Below, piece by piece: positions 21,872 to 30,739 of a stretch of DNA of 64,000 nt; position 1 is the first letter of the stretch; each line of letters opens with the position of its first letter. The DNA is from Spiroplasma attinicola (GTDB lineage Bacteria; Bacillota_I; Bacilli_A; Mycoplasmatales; VBWQ01): the NCBI RefSeq assembly GCF_023509825.1, contig NZ_JAKQXY010000001.1, forward strand, positions 186,001-250,000. The letters are read 5' to 3'. Under the pieces are notes generated by a model. That model saw nothing but the letters and a program-made list of their open reading frames with translations, was not told the origin of the DNA and did no database searches. A program made the position numbers and the translations under genes.

Positions 21872-23215
21872 TTAATTTATTTGTAATTTTAATCCTTTTT
21901 CTAATTCTTCTATTTCTTGCTTATAAGAACTAATGTTATTTTGAAATTTAATAAAAATATTCAAATAAATTTTTAAAGTTTCTTTTAAAATATTCAATTC
22001 ATTATTATTTAAATATCATCCATCATAATTTTCTCGATCATAATTATTTTTATGAACCGAATTATTAGTTAATAAATTAGCTGTTTTAAAAGAAATTAAT
22101 TCATCTTTATTTAAGACTTTATTTTCAATAAACTTAATTATTTTACTATTTTCAACTTGATATGGAGAAAATTTCTCTTCTGTTAAATTCTCAAAACTTT
22201 CTTCAAAAAAATATATTGATTGTTTATAATACTCTTTTCTTTCATTGATTAAAGATTGAACAATTTCATAATCATCTTTTATATCATTTATTTTTTTGAA
22301 CTGTTTATATCAATTAATTATTTTATTAAGCTTTTGTTCATTATTATTAATAATATTCTCAGTTTTTTTAATTTCATTCTCTTGATATTCATTATTTTTT
22401 TCATTTTCTTGCAGTTGTTTTAAATAATCTTTTCTTCATAAAAGTTCACGGTCAATTAGTATTTCTAAATTTAAATAAATAGGATGAAAAATTTCTTCAT
22501 TAATATAAGCAAAAATTAAATTTCTAATTGATCTAATATTATTTAAACAATTATAAAAGTCAGATTGTAAAATACAATATTTTATAATTTTTAAAGTTTG
22601 CTTAATTTCAAATGAAGTAGCATCATTTCCTTTTAAATACTTATTATTAATTTCATTAATATATGTTAATAATAAATTATTATTAAAATTAATATTCAAA
22701 ATACATTTCTTATTAAAAATAAGATTATCAATAGAATTCAATTCTTTAAACAAAAGACCATTAACTTTTGATATTTCCATTGAATTGTCATTATTAGAAC
22801 TAAATACAATAGATTCTTGATTTATTTCTCCATTAATCACATTAAATTTTATTTTTCCTTTATAAAAGAAATTTTGATTTTTAGTAAGAATTTTGGATAC
22901 AAAAATATGCCTATATTCTTGTCATCAAGAAAAATTATACAAAATTTGTTCTTCTCCATCATGAAGAAATCATCCTTCTCTTTCGTCATGATAAAAATCT
23001 AATTCAAAATTACTAATATTTCATAAATTAACTTCTTCATTATTATTAATTTGTTGTGAATTACGTAAATTAGATAAACTTTCTTTAATTGAAGAATTCA
23101 ATAAATTAAAACTAAATGTATAACATATAGAGTTAACATCATTTTCAAATCATTTATATTTAAGATTATTATTATGAATAAAAAGTAATCCTGGTAAAAC
23201 TTCTTTTAACTTCAT
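21872..23215 (-). CDS. Unrecognised 447-residue protein with coiled C-terminal half
   Basis: Starts MKLKEVLPGLLFIHNNNLKY and is open for 448 codons with several UGA-Trp codons. Residues 1-180 look like a beta-rich domain; 180-280 are helical; from about 285 (LKQLQENEKNNEYQENEIKK) to 330 heptad-like charged helices suggest a coiled coil; the end (SSYKQEIEELEKGLKLQIN) is another amphipathic helix. An NNSVHKNNYDR stretch near 380 faintly recalls HEPN-like RN..H motifs but lacks the arginine, so I make no claim. Located between the PHP-ATPase unit and the SIR2-like gene, all on the same strand, so it could be a sensor or scaffold for either (inference). Function unknown. Confidence 0.6.
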
Positions 23216-23387
23216 TTAACCTTACCTTCAATTAAAAATTATATAAAAATATAATAAACATTTTTTTCATTAATTAAAAGAGTATACAAATTTATCTTTA
23301 GACTTATAACATACAAAATAATTAATAATTAAACTGTCTTGAATTTAAATATTTTTTGTTAATATAAATTTTATTTACATCTTCTCA

Positions 23388-23687
23388 CTAACCTTTTTTA
23401 ATTTTATTTATATTATTAATTTCATTAATTATTTCTGTATAAAGATCTTTCAATTCATTAAAAGGTTTTAATACTTTATCAGGAAAGTTTTTTATATCAT
23501 CAGTACTATAATCTTCTTCTAATTTATATGTACTTTCCGTATTATATTCTAAACTTTCATAAATATCTTTAGCATTAATTATATTGTTTTTAGGAACTTT
23601 TAGTTTTGAAATATTATCACAAAATATTTCTATTATAAAATTATTATCTTCCTTTAACAAGGATAATTTAATTATTTTTTTTGTCAT
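23388..23687 (-). CDS. Small acidic protein overlapping the PHP-ATPase gene
   Basis: 99 residues, MTKKIIKLSLLKEDNNF to NNINKIKKG. Its ATG lies inside the last codons of the ATPase gene (20-base overlap) and is preceded, within that gene, by AAAGGAGA at a good distance (about 10 bases), so it is a real, translationally coupled partner rather than a shadow ORF. The sequence is acidic (KLEEDYSTDDIKNFPD) with a helical end. I do not recognise it. Coupling suggests a stoichiometric partner, inhibitor or specificity factor of the ATPase (inference). Confidence 0.65.
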   Translation of the reverse strand: MTKKIIKLSLLKEDNNFIIEIFCDNISKLKVPKNNIINAKDIYESLEYNTESTYKLEEDYSTDDIKNFPDKVLKPFNELKDLYTEIINEINNINKIKKG

Positions 23688-26013
23688 AAACTTTTATTCT
23701 CCTTTCAATTGCTTCATATCCTCCATCCATATCATCAGATATTAACTCTAGAATATTATATTCTAAACTTTCATACTCTAAGCATCCATTACTAATATTT
23801 AATTTCCCCTTTTCTCTTTTTAAATGTATAACATTATCCACATCTAAATTTACTACTAGCAAAGGATTATGAGTAACTATTATAATTTGTTTTTCATCTC
23901 TTAAAGTTTTTAAATATTCAATTAAATTAGAATAGATTTTTTTATTTGATATATTTTCTTCTGGTTGGTCTAATAATAAAAGTTCTCAAGTATCCTTTGA
24001 GTTTTGAACTATAAATTTATAATATGCAAGAGATAATTCACCTGGAGTACTTCCTATATTTTTATCAGAACTAGCAATTAAAATAGAATCTTCAGTTTTC
24101 TGCATTTTTTCAAGAAATTTTTGAAAATTTTCATTAACTTTTTCTTCATAGTTTAAAGCATTTGAATTTAAACCCTTGATAGCTTCTTTATATTTATCTT
24201 CAGTATTAAGCGTTCTAATTTTTTCTTCATTTCATCCTTTATTGAATAGAGTTTCATAAAAATCATCCTTAAAATCTTTATCATCATATTTAGTTCTTTT
24301 TATAAATTTATATCCTTGTTTATTTTCAATTTCACACCCTTTAATAGGATTTGGAAAAGTAGGAAAAACTGTACTATTTATTTTTAATTTTACTAAATCA
24401 ATTATATTGTTTTTAATTAAATTAAAGTTTTTAATATAATCTTGCTGTTTTTTATCATCACTTGTACTTTGTTTTTTTATTCTTTGATTATAATCATTAA
24501 TTTTGCTAAGTATTATATTTTTAATACTTATTTCTTTCTCTAAATCATTAGATTTTTTTTCAATGATTTTCAGCAAATTTTCTAAATCTATTATTACCTT
24601 TTTAAATGCATTATCTAATTTATTATTTTTATAATAATCATCGTTTTCTTTTAATTCTGATTCTAAACTTTCAAAAATATTTTTTAAATCTATTTTTCTA
24701 TTTTTATGAAAATTTTCAGTAGAATTTAAATAATTAATATTAAAAATAGTAATAAAAAACAATTTTGTCAATTCGTCTGTAAGCAATTCTAAATTATTAT
24801 TATGCATCTTTAATAATAAATTATTTATACTTATTTGATTTTTAATATAGAAAGTTAATTTATTAAAATAATTTGTACTTTCTGTTATAAACTTAGTATT
24901 ATTTACTTCTATAGCACCTACACCTAATGTAATTAAATCTTTAAGTAAAATTCCTTTATTTCTTAATTGAATAATGTAAGTTTGTGGAATATATTTATAT
25001 TTTATTTCTCTATTGAAATGACTTTTTATATTATATTTCTCTTTAAAAACTTTATAATAAGGAACCAATTTGTTATGTTCTCTAATTATACTTTCTAAAA
25101 TAGCTGTTTTACCTGAACCATTATCTCCTATAATTACATTAATTCCTTGTACTAAAGGCAAATGAATATTTCCTATTTCTATATTATTAATCACAGGATT
25201 TTTATAATCTCTTCTATTAAATCTTGTTTCTGGGGATGTAAAAACCATCATTAATCCTTTAAAAGTAGGAAGACATCGTATTTGGCTAAATTGTTTTTTT
25301 TCATGATTTTTATATTCTTCAGAATTTTTATCATGTCATGGATAAGCTTCTCAATCATGACAATCACTACTAATAATTTTAGCAAAAGCATCTATATTAA
25401 TTTCATTCAAACTATTAATCAAAATTCCTTCAATATTTGGTTTTTGAAATTCAAATGCACTTATATATCCACAATTAATATAATCTTTAGGATTACTACA
25501 ATGTGTATTTAAAGATCTACTACTATTTGAATTATCTAATGCATTTGTTTGACTAGAAATTAAAATAACATCAAGATTAATTTCTTTCAAAAGTTCTTCA
25601 AATTCTTTTTTTGAATAAACTTTTTGCTTTGAAAACTTATTTTTTACAACATGTGCTAAATGTGAAGAATCTATTTCGTCATTTTTAAAATTAAATAAAG
25701 CAATTATATGACCATATTTACTTTTTTCTTCTTCAAATTTAATATCAAATTCTATACCTGGAATAATATTTTTAATTTGTGAATAAACTTTAGACTTTAT
25801 TTTTTTCTTACATTCTAAAAAAATATTGTTATCAAATATATTATGATCTGTTATTGAAAATAAATTTATATTATTTTCTTCTAACTTTTGAAATAAAATG
25901 TCAAGATTATTTACTGTAGAATTTTTTACTACTTCTTCAACTTCCTTATGAGCACTTGCATATGAATGTATATGAAAATCTACAGTAATATTATTATTAA
26001 TTTTGCCACACAT
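23668..26013 (-). CDS. PHP-phosphoesterase/SMC-like AAA ATPase (TrlF-like)
   Basis: 781 residues in one frame. N-terminal PHP domain: DFHIHSYAS (H14, H16), SITDHN (D56, H57), PGIEFD (E88), YGHIIALF (H102) and SSDCHDW (D217, H219), i.e. all metal-site positions are kept. Then an SMC/ABC-type ATPase: Walker A GDNGSGKTA at 296-303, a long helical insertion (~320-600), signature-like TPGELS at 656-661, Walker B LLLLDQPEE with D682, and H-loop IVTHNP at 710-717. PHP fused to such an ATPase occurs in defence-associated proteins; from memory databases call a set of these TrlF. Predicted activity: ATP-gated nuclease or phosphoesterase (inference). AAAGG precedes the ATG. First gene of a unit with the 99-residue partner. 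Confidence 0.82.
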
Positions 26014-26084
26014 TATTTTTATTGCCTTTCCCCTTTTAATTTACTATTTACATAGTACCAAACAAATCATATATTTAAAACCCT

Positions 26085-26502
26085 TCAACCCTTCTTGTTC
26101 TTTTCACTAGCTACAAGCTTACAATATTGATACAGTGTCATTCTATCCTGAAACAACGAATAATGCGCCCTTATTGAGTTAATTATTTTACGGATTAGAG
26201 TATTAATTAAATAAATATTATTTTTATTCATCATTACAAAAATATTTTTGTAATTCATTTTTTCTATATAAAATATAATTTTTTCCTTTGTTAATTTGTA
26301 CTCTTTACTTAAACTCTCTTTAAAATTTTGATACTTTATTACTTTTTGCTCCATAATTTTTAGGATTAAAGTCTGGTTTTCTCTTATAAATCTGTTCCAT
26401 TAGTTGAGAAAATAAAACTTTACCATTTACTTTGTTTTCCTCAAATAAATTATTTAATATAACAAATATTTTTTTTAAATCCTCATTTTCAATATCATCT
26501 TT
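26085..26502 (-). pseudogene. Frameshifted OST-HTH/LOTUS-domain gene fragment
   Basis: The 5' part reads DDIENEDLKKIFVILNNLF, then VNGKVLFSQLMEQIYKRKPDFNPKNYG, the pattern of an OST-HTH/LOTUS domain (G.v.lS.l...l....P.F.p..YG). That frame stops at 26320, while the shifted frame from 26354 continues the domain as NFKESLSKEYKLTKEKIIFYI and runs 89 codons to 26085. Joined by one frameshift they give a complete LOTUS domain with an extra helical tail. Bacterial LOTUS domains are usually C-terminal to a NYN RNase domain; no NYN part is visible, so this is a decayed remnant. The 89-codon ORF alone could still be translated. Confidence 0.6.
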
Positions 26503-26660
26503 TTAAAGTTGAGTTACTGATATTAAATTTTGCGGAAGTAGAAATGGATGTATGATTTTCACTATATTGAATAATTAAATGCTTATTTTGATCTTTTGTC
26601 CATTGTTTAGCGATAAGAAAAGCACCTCTAATAATTATAAACACAAGAGTTTATTTTTGT
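26503..26660 (-). pseudogene. Possible remnant of an HTH-containing (transposase-like) ORF
   Basis: Reading the - strand gives a stop-free stretch FIIIRGAFLIAKQWTKDQNK, then SENHTSISTSAKFNISNSTL and KRWY, which looks like the helix-turn-helix of an insertion-sequence OrfA (..YNIS.STL.RW). It has no start codon and runs into the LOTUS remnant in a different frame. The evidence is a single helix-like segment; the identity is a guess. Confidence 0.25.
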
Positions 26661-26716
26661 GCCAACTTTATTATAGATGCTTATTTCAGTTCATTTTTAG
26701 TTACTTTTTCTCTAAT

Positions 26717-27190
26717 TTAGCGTTCATATTCATCAAATTTTCTTTTATTAATTTGTTCTTTTTTAATTGTTCTAGGTAAATCTTTGAAATTAACCACTGT
26801 TTTAAAAAATTTATTTTTACTATCTTTTTGTAAATTTTTAACATGATTTTGTAATTTTTCAAAATGTTCTTTATTTATTTTTCGAGATAATTTTATTTCA
26901 TCAAAATTATTGAAATCTTCGTTTCTTAAAACATATATTTGATTACATTTAATGTAAGCATCACAAGTATTACCATGTTTTTTTGAATATTCAAAATTTA
27001 CTATACCATTTAATCTTTGATTTTTTTGTTCTTTACTATGAAAGGCAGACATTGGCATTAACATCAAATGATCAGATTCAACTGAAAATATACACATAAA
27101 TCGATTATTTAAAGAAACACCATCATGACTTTCAAAAGGTTTACCAATATGGAGCACAGTGCCTACAAGTGATTTTTTAATCTTTTTCAT
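26717..27190 (-). CDS. Putative toxin of a Panacea-type toxin-antitoxin pair (copy 1)
   Basis: 157 residues. The core VGTVLHIGKPFESHDGVSLN, RFMCIFSVESDHLMLMPMSAF has the feel of a PemK/MazF-like small barrel (surface exposed ligand, conserved R, then a hydrophobic strand and LMPMS), followed by a basic helical C-terminus (HFEKLQNHVKNLQKDSK). The paralogue at 27942-28415 keeps NNRFMC.FS.E, L.LMPMS.FHS.E, F.YSK.HGNT.D.YIK and the helical segment. It starts 3 bases after the stop of a SocA/Panacea (DUF4065) gene, the classic antitoxin-toxin layout. The toxin role rests on the partner; the fold is a tentative reading. Confidence 0.6.
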   Translation of the reverse strand: MKKIKKSLVGTVLHIGKPFESHDGVSLNNRFMCIFSVESDHLMLMPMSAFHSKEQKNQRLNGIVNFEYSKKHGNTCDAYIKCNQIYVLRNEDFNNFDEIKLSRKINKEHFEKLQNHVKNLQKDSKNKFFKTVVNFKDLPRTIKKEQINKRKFDEYER

Positions 27191-27193
27191 AGT

Positions 27194-27700
27194 TTAAAAC
27201 CTAATATTACTTTCTAATGATGGGTCATTTAAATTATCTAAAAATGTTTCATTTTCTGAATAATATTTAATCATTTCTTGGTCTTTAATTTTTGAATTTA
27301 CTATAGTATTTTTTCAAATATCATCACAAGCAAGTTTAGCTAAATCAAAATCACTATATTCTTGATTTAAATCTAATATTAAAGATTCTAATTCTAATTT
27401 TTCAATATTTTTTAATTCAGTAATTTTAAAAAAATGATTTTCATCATCAATTATCTTAAAGTTATTTTTTGAATAATAATGATACATTTCTGGAATCACT
27501 GGTCCAATTGTTCATTTTTCAAAACTATTTGTTCATAATTTTTTGTCTCATGCTAGTAAAGCGTAAACATAAGTAAGATAAAGTAGATTTTGCAATCGTA
27601 AAGAAGAAATCTTTTTTTTATTTTCAAAATTACTTGTATTATACGAAAAGTTGACTACATATTCGCTAAATTTTTTGATATCAATATTTAAATTTTTCAT
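27194..27700 (-). CDS. Panacea/SocA (DUF4065) domain antitoxin (copy 1)
   Basis: 168 residues. SSLRLQNLLYLTYVYALLAW, KKLWTNSFEKWTIGPVIPEM and the later helical part match the Panacea domain (kLqkLlY...a.yl...g.plf...feaw..GPV.pe.y..y). Panacea domains act as broad antitoxins for unrelated toxins and are also found in SocA. AGAAGGGGG lies before the ATG. Followed by the putative toxin after 3 bases. Tail residues 110-168 (YSDFDLAKLACDDIWKNT) are less conserved. Confidence 0.8.
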
Positions 27701-27746
27701 ATTATTTTTGACCCCCTTCTGCAAATAATAAATTTTGAATAAATTA

Positions 27747-27752
27747 ATTATA
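27747..27752 (-). promoter_or_regulatory. Putative -10 box of TA operon 1
   Basis: TATAAT on the - strand, about 47 bases before the antitoxin ATG; the same TATAATTA motif occurs at the same place upstream of TA operon 2 (28992-28997). No convincing -35 box. Confidence 0.4.
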
Positions 27753-27785
27753 TAATCTTAAAATTAAATTATAAATAAAAATTAA

Positions 27786-27814
27786 AAGAAATATATTTAA
27801 TTAAATATATTCCT
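27786..27814. terminator. Possible terminator/palindrome after TA operon 2
   Basis: AGAAATATATTTAA is followed by its complement TTAAATATATTCCT with no loop, then T-rich sequence on the - strand. Very AT-rich, so only moderately convincing. Confidence 0.4.
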
Positions 27815-27825
27815 TTTAAATAATT

Positions 27826-27941
27826 TTAGCGCTCATAGTCATCAAATTCATTATTATCTTCATCTACTTCTTCTGCTACTTGCTGTGATTTTTTCAATGC
27901 TTTTTCATATTTTCTTATTTTTTGCATATTTTTTTGCATTA
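27826..27941 (-). pseudogene. Out-of-frame tail of toxin copy 2
   Basis: A 37-codon frame MQKNMQKIRKYEKALKKSQQ, ending NNEFDDYER, closely parallels the C-terminus of toxin copy 1 (KRKFDEYER). It is in a different frame from the toxin ORF that stops at 27942, so copy 2 has lost its original C-terminus by an indel near 27960-27975. Confidence 0.55.
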
Positions 27942-28415
27942 TTAATAATTTTTCTTTAGTAAGATACTATTAGAGCATTGTTCTTTTTCATTAAAAACAA
28001 ATAAATCTTCAAAAACAATTCTTTTCTTCAAAAATTTTATATGATTTTTTTGTAAATTTTTAACATGATTTTGTAATTTTTTAAAATGTTTTTCATTCAT
28101 TCTACGATATGCTTGTAATTCATTAAAATTATTAAATTCTTCTTTATTTAAATAATACAATTGATCATATTTAATATAACCATCACGAGTATTACCATGA
28201 ATTTTTAAATATTCAAAATTTGCTGATATTCTCAACTTTTGCTTTTTTGCTTCTTCACTATGGAAAGAAGACATTGGCATTAATATTAAATCATTATTTT
28301 CAATTGAAAATACACACATAAATCGATTATTTAATTTTTTACCATCATAACTTTTAAAAGATAAACCAATATGAATTATACTAGCATTAGCGATATAATT
28401 ATCTTTTTTTGCCAT
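27942..28415 (-). CDS. Putative toxin, copy 2, C-terminally truncated by frameshift
   Basis: 157 residues from the ATG that aligns with copy 1 (MAKKDNYIANASIIHIGLSF versus MKKIKKSLVGTVLHIGKPF). Core strands and the basic helix (HFKKLQNHVKNLQKNHIK) match copy 1. The last ten residues (CSNSILLKKNY) are unrelated, while the expected acidic DYER tail follows in another frame. An upstream in-frame ATG at 28433 would add six residues but lies deep inside the antitoxin gene. The ATG used here is within the last 17 bases of the antitoxin gene. Confidence 0.6.
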   Translation of the reverse strand: MAKKDNYIANASIIHIGLSFKSYDGKKLNNRFMCVFSIENNDLILMPMSSFHSEEAKKQKLRISANFEYLKIHGNTRDGYIKYDQLYYLNKEEFNNFNELQAYRRMNEKHFKKLQNHVKNLQKNHIKFLKKRIVFEDLFVFNEKEQCSNSILLKKNY

Positions 28416-28944
28416 ATTTAAAAAACTTAACATTATTTTCTAATGCTTGGTTATACATTATTTTATCAAGAAAAGTATCATCATTTTTTGAATAATATTT
28501 TGCAATATCTTCAGCTTTCATGATTGAACTTATATTTGTATTTTTTCAAATATTATCACAAACTAATTTTGCTAATTCAATATCAGTATATTTTTCAATT
28601 AAATCTATTATTAATAATTCTAAATTTAATCTTTCAAGATTTGTTATTTCAGAAAATTTGACAAATTTTTTTATTCTATCATATAACTGAACTCCATTTT
28701 TTGAGTAATCATGATAAATTTCTGGTATTATTGGTCCAATTGTTCATTTCTCAAAATTATTAATTCATAATTTTTTATCTCATGCTGCTAAAGCTCAAGC
28801 ATAAGCACAATAAAGTAGATTTTGTAATTTTAAAGGTGAAACTTTTTGTTCTTCAGTATTATTAATATCAAAAGTACTAACATCATAAATAAGATTAACT
28901 ATATATTCGCTAAATTTTTTGATATCAATATTTAAATTTTCCAT
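28399..28944 (-). CDS. Panacea/SocA (DUF4065) domain antitoxin (copy 2)
   Basis: 181 residues, clear paralogue of 27194-27700: same start (NLNIDIKKFSEYIVNL), KLQNLLYCAYAWALAAWDKK, EKWTIGPIIPEIYHDYSK. Its C-terminus is longer and overlaps the toxin start by 17 bases, whereas copy 1 has a 3-base gap. AAAGGGG precedes the ATG. The pair is divergent from the MBL gene at 29110, so 28945-29109 holds two promoters back to back. Confidence 0.8.
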
Positions 28945-28991
28945 ATCATCTTCAACCCCTTTCTAAAAAATGATAAGTTTGATTTAAACTA

Positions 28992-28997
28992 ATTATA
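28992..28997 (-). promoter_or_regulatory. Putative -10 box of TA operon 2
   Basis: TATAAT on the - strand 48 bases before the antitoxin ATG, in a context (TTTTAA..ATATAATTA) shared with operon 1. No clear operator inverted repeat was found. Confidence 0.4.
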
Positions 28998-29109
28998 TTG
29001 TTTAAAATTAAGTTTTAAAACAAAAGATTTAATTATTTTCTAACTTTTACTTTTAATTTTATTTATTGCCTTTATACTAATTATTAAGATAAATAAAAGG
29101 AGTTTAAGA

Positions 29110-29787
29110 ATGAGTAATTTCAATCAAAATATCAAACAATTTATTGATCCTAATATTAATAATCAAGGAACATATTTAGTAATAAAAGATAAAGAAGCAA
29201 TTTTAATTGATGCTTCTCATGCTGTTGAAAAAGCAATTAAGTATGCTAAAGAAAATAAAATTACTATTACTAATTTAATAATTACCCATGGTCATTTTGA
29301 CCACATTTTAGGTATTGATCAACTATTAATTGCTTTCCCAAATGTGACAATTTATATTAATCAATGAGATGAAGATTGTTTATTTAGTGCGAAACGCAAT
29401 TTTTCATCAAAACGTGATTTAAATATTACAGTTAAAAACCCAATTAAAAATTTAATTATTTTAAAAAGTGATATTACAATTAATTTAATCGGATTAACAA
29501 TTGATATTGTTCATATTCCAGGTCATACTCCAGGCAGTCAATATATTTTAATTAAAGAATATAATGCTGTTTTTATTGGTGATACAATTTTTTACGATAA
29601 AATTGGCTTTCATGATATTGATTATTGTGATAATAAATACTTTAAAAAATCATTAATTGAATTAAGTCAATTAGATAAAAAACTAAATGTTTATCCAGGC
29701 CATCATCAAATCTATAATTTAAAAACCATGCTATCTAATAATCAAGTTCTTAAAGAATTTTTAAAAACTAATGAAAAAGAAGGATAA
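29110..29787 (+). CDS. MBL-fold metallo-hydrolase (glyoxalase II-like)
   Basis: 225 residues. Metal-binding THGHFDH (HxHxDH) at about residues 58-64, IPGHTPGSQY with the next His, VFIGDTIFYDKIGFHDI with the bridging Asp, and PGHH near the end: a complete di-metal site. This layout is the short YcbL/glyoxalase-II-like class that cleaves thioesters. AAAGGAG lies 7 bases before the ATG, and a perfect hairpin terminator overlaps its last codons. Monocistronic. Confidence 0.9.
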
Positions 29788-29806
29788 TATTATCCTTCTT
29801 TTTCAT
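29772..29806. terminator. Terminator after the MBL hydrolase
   Basis: AAAAAGAAGGATAATATTATCCTTCTTTTT is a perfect palindrome (ref. positions 29774-29803). Its left arm lies in the last codons of the gene; it can also end the - strand gene at 29828. Confidence 0.85.
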
Positions 29807-29827
29807 TAATACCATTTATTAAAATAT

Positions 29828-29965
29828 TTATCCTTTATAATTTGAGTTATTTGGATTTTTTTGATTAGCTCTGTTATTATTTGTACTATTGTATTGACTG
29901 TTATTATGACTTTGATTTGTATTGTTATTATTTTTTTGGTTGGCTTTGTTATTATTGTATCCCAT
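29828..29965 (-). CDS. Asparagine-rich 45-residue protein
   Basis: MGYNNNKANQKNNNN onward; 20 of 45 residues are Asn and most of the rest are Gln, Ser, Lys, Thr. It contains two copies of a NNN(K/R)ANQKN block. A good GAAAGGGG site precedes the ATG and a terminator follows, so it looks like a real single gene despite its low complexity. Such Asn/Gln-rich chains are disordered or prion-like. No known family. Confidence 0.6.
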   Translation of the reverse strand: MGYNNNKANQKNNNNTNQSHNNSQYNSTNNNRANQKNPNNSNYKG

Positions 29966-30042
29966 AATTATTACCCCTTTCACTTTTCCTAAATTAATTA
30001 TAGTACTCTTAATATTAATTAATAGTCATTTTTTAAAAATAA

Positions 30043-30501
30043 TTAATTTTTAACAACTGATTTTAAATTCTTTTTTCTAACAACGAACATCAAAATAAGA
30101 CTAGCTAAGAAAACACCAACAATTGCCAAAACAAAAGCAATAATAAAGCGAACTAAAAAATAATTCGTTCCCAATCAATAACTAGATAAATATAAGCCAA
30201 GAATAAAAAAAGTAAACGGAGTTACATAAGTAAATTGATCTAATTGGTGTAACTTTAATTTATAAGTTATTAAAGTAGCAATAATTACAAAGAAAATTAA
30301 AGCAAAAGATAAAACAAACATTAATCATAAAGGTAAATGAAAACTAAAAGTAAAATCTCTTGATGTTAAAAAGTATAATACTAATCCTGGAATCAAAACT
30401 TGAATAACCAAATAAGCAAAACTAATAATAAATCTTGTTCTTTTTAAAGGCGAATGTTCGATTGTTTGTTTATTCAAATTTAATTCGTCATTATTACTCA
30501 T
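30043..30501 (-). CDS. Small integral membrane protein
   Basis: 152 residues with four hydrophobic segments (about 25-45, 55-80, 90-110, 118-142) after a polar N-terminus MSNNDELNLNKQTIEHSP, and a short basic end (VRKKNLKSVVKN). The two UGA codons are Trp in or at helices. AAAGGAAT precedes the start. I do not recognise the family; no active-site motif is visible. It follows tRNA-Gly on the same strand. Confidence 0.7.
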
Positions 30502-30546
30502 ATTAATTCCTTTTTATTTTTGATTATAACATCATTTTAAAATAAA

Positions 30547-30567
30547 AAAAGATGTTTAAAAACATCA
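30547..30567 (-). terminator. Terminator after tRNA-Gly
   Basis: GATGTTTTTAAACATC on the - strand followed by TTTTTTT: a 6-7 bp stem directly downstream of the tRNA. Confidence 0.75.
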
Positions 30568-30585
30568 ATTAATAAAAATATAGAA

Positions 30586-30660
30586 TGGAGCGGGTAATGG
30601 GGATCGAACCCATATCGCTAGTTTGGAAGACTAGAATAATAGCCATTATACGACACCCGC
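30586..30660 (-). tRNA. tRNA-Gly (TCC)
   Basis: Read on the - strand: acceptor GCGGGTG pairs with TACCCGC, discriminator T and encoded CCA. Anticodon arm CTAGT-CTTCCAA-ACTAG puts TCC in the loop. T arm has GTTCGATCC. 75 nt including CCA. Confidence 0.95.
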
Positions 30661-30739
30661 AAGCCATAAATAGTTATATCAATTATTAATAATAAAGTCA
30701 ATATCCGATTGAAAAACCCTTCAATTTTCATTATTTTTT

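Noticed and set aside
23388-23862. Idea that the 99-residue ORF and the ATPase end are one frameshifted gene
   Set aside because: The ATPase ends with a normal SMC-type C-terminus and its own stop, and the small ORF has its own Shine-Dalgarno; two genes explain the sequence better.
20261-26013. Retron or reverse-transcriptase partner for the PHP-ATPase
   Set aside because: No reverse transcriptase motif (YxDD) or msr/msd-like structure was found in the island.
20046-28990. CRISPR array in the accessory island
   Set aside because: I read for regularly spaced direct repeats of 20-40 bases and saw none; repeats present are coding paralogues.
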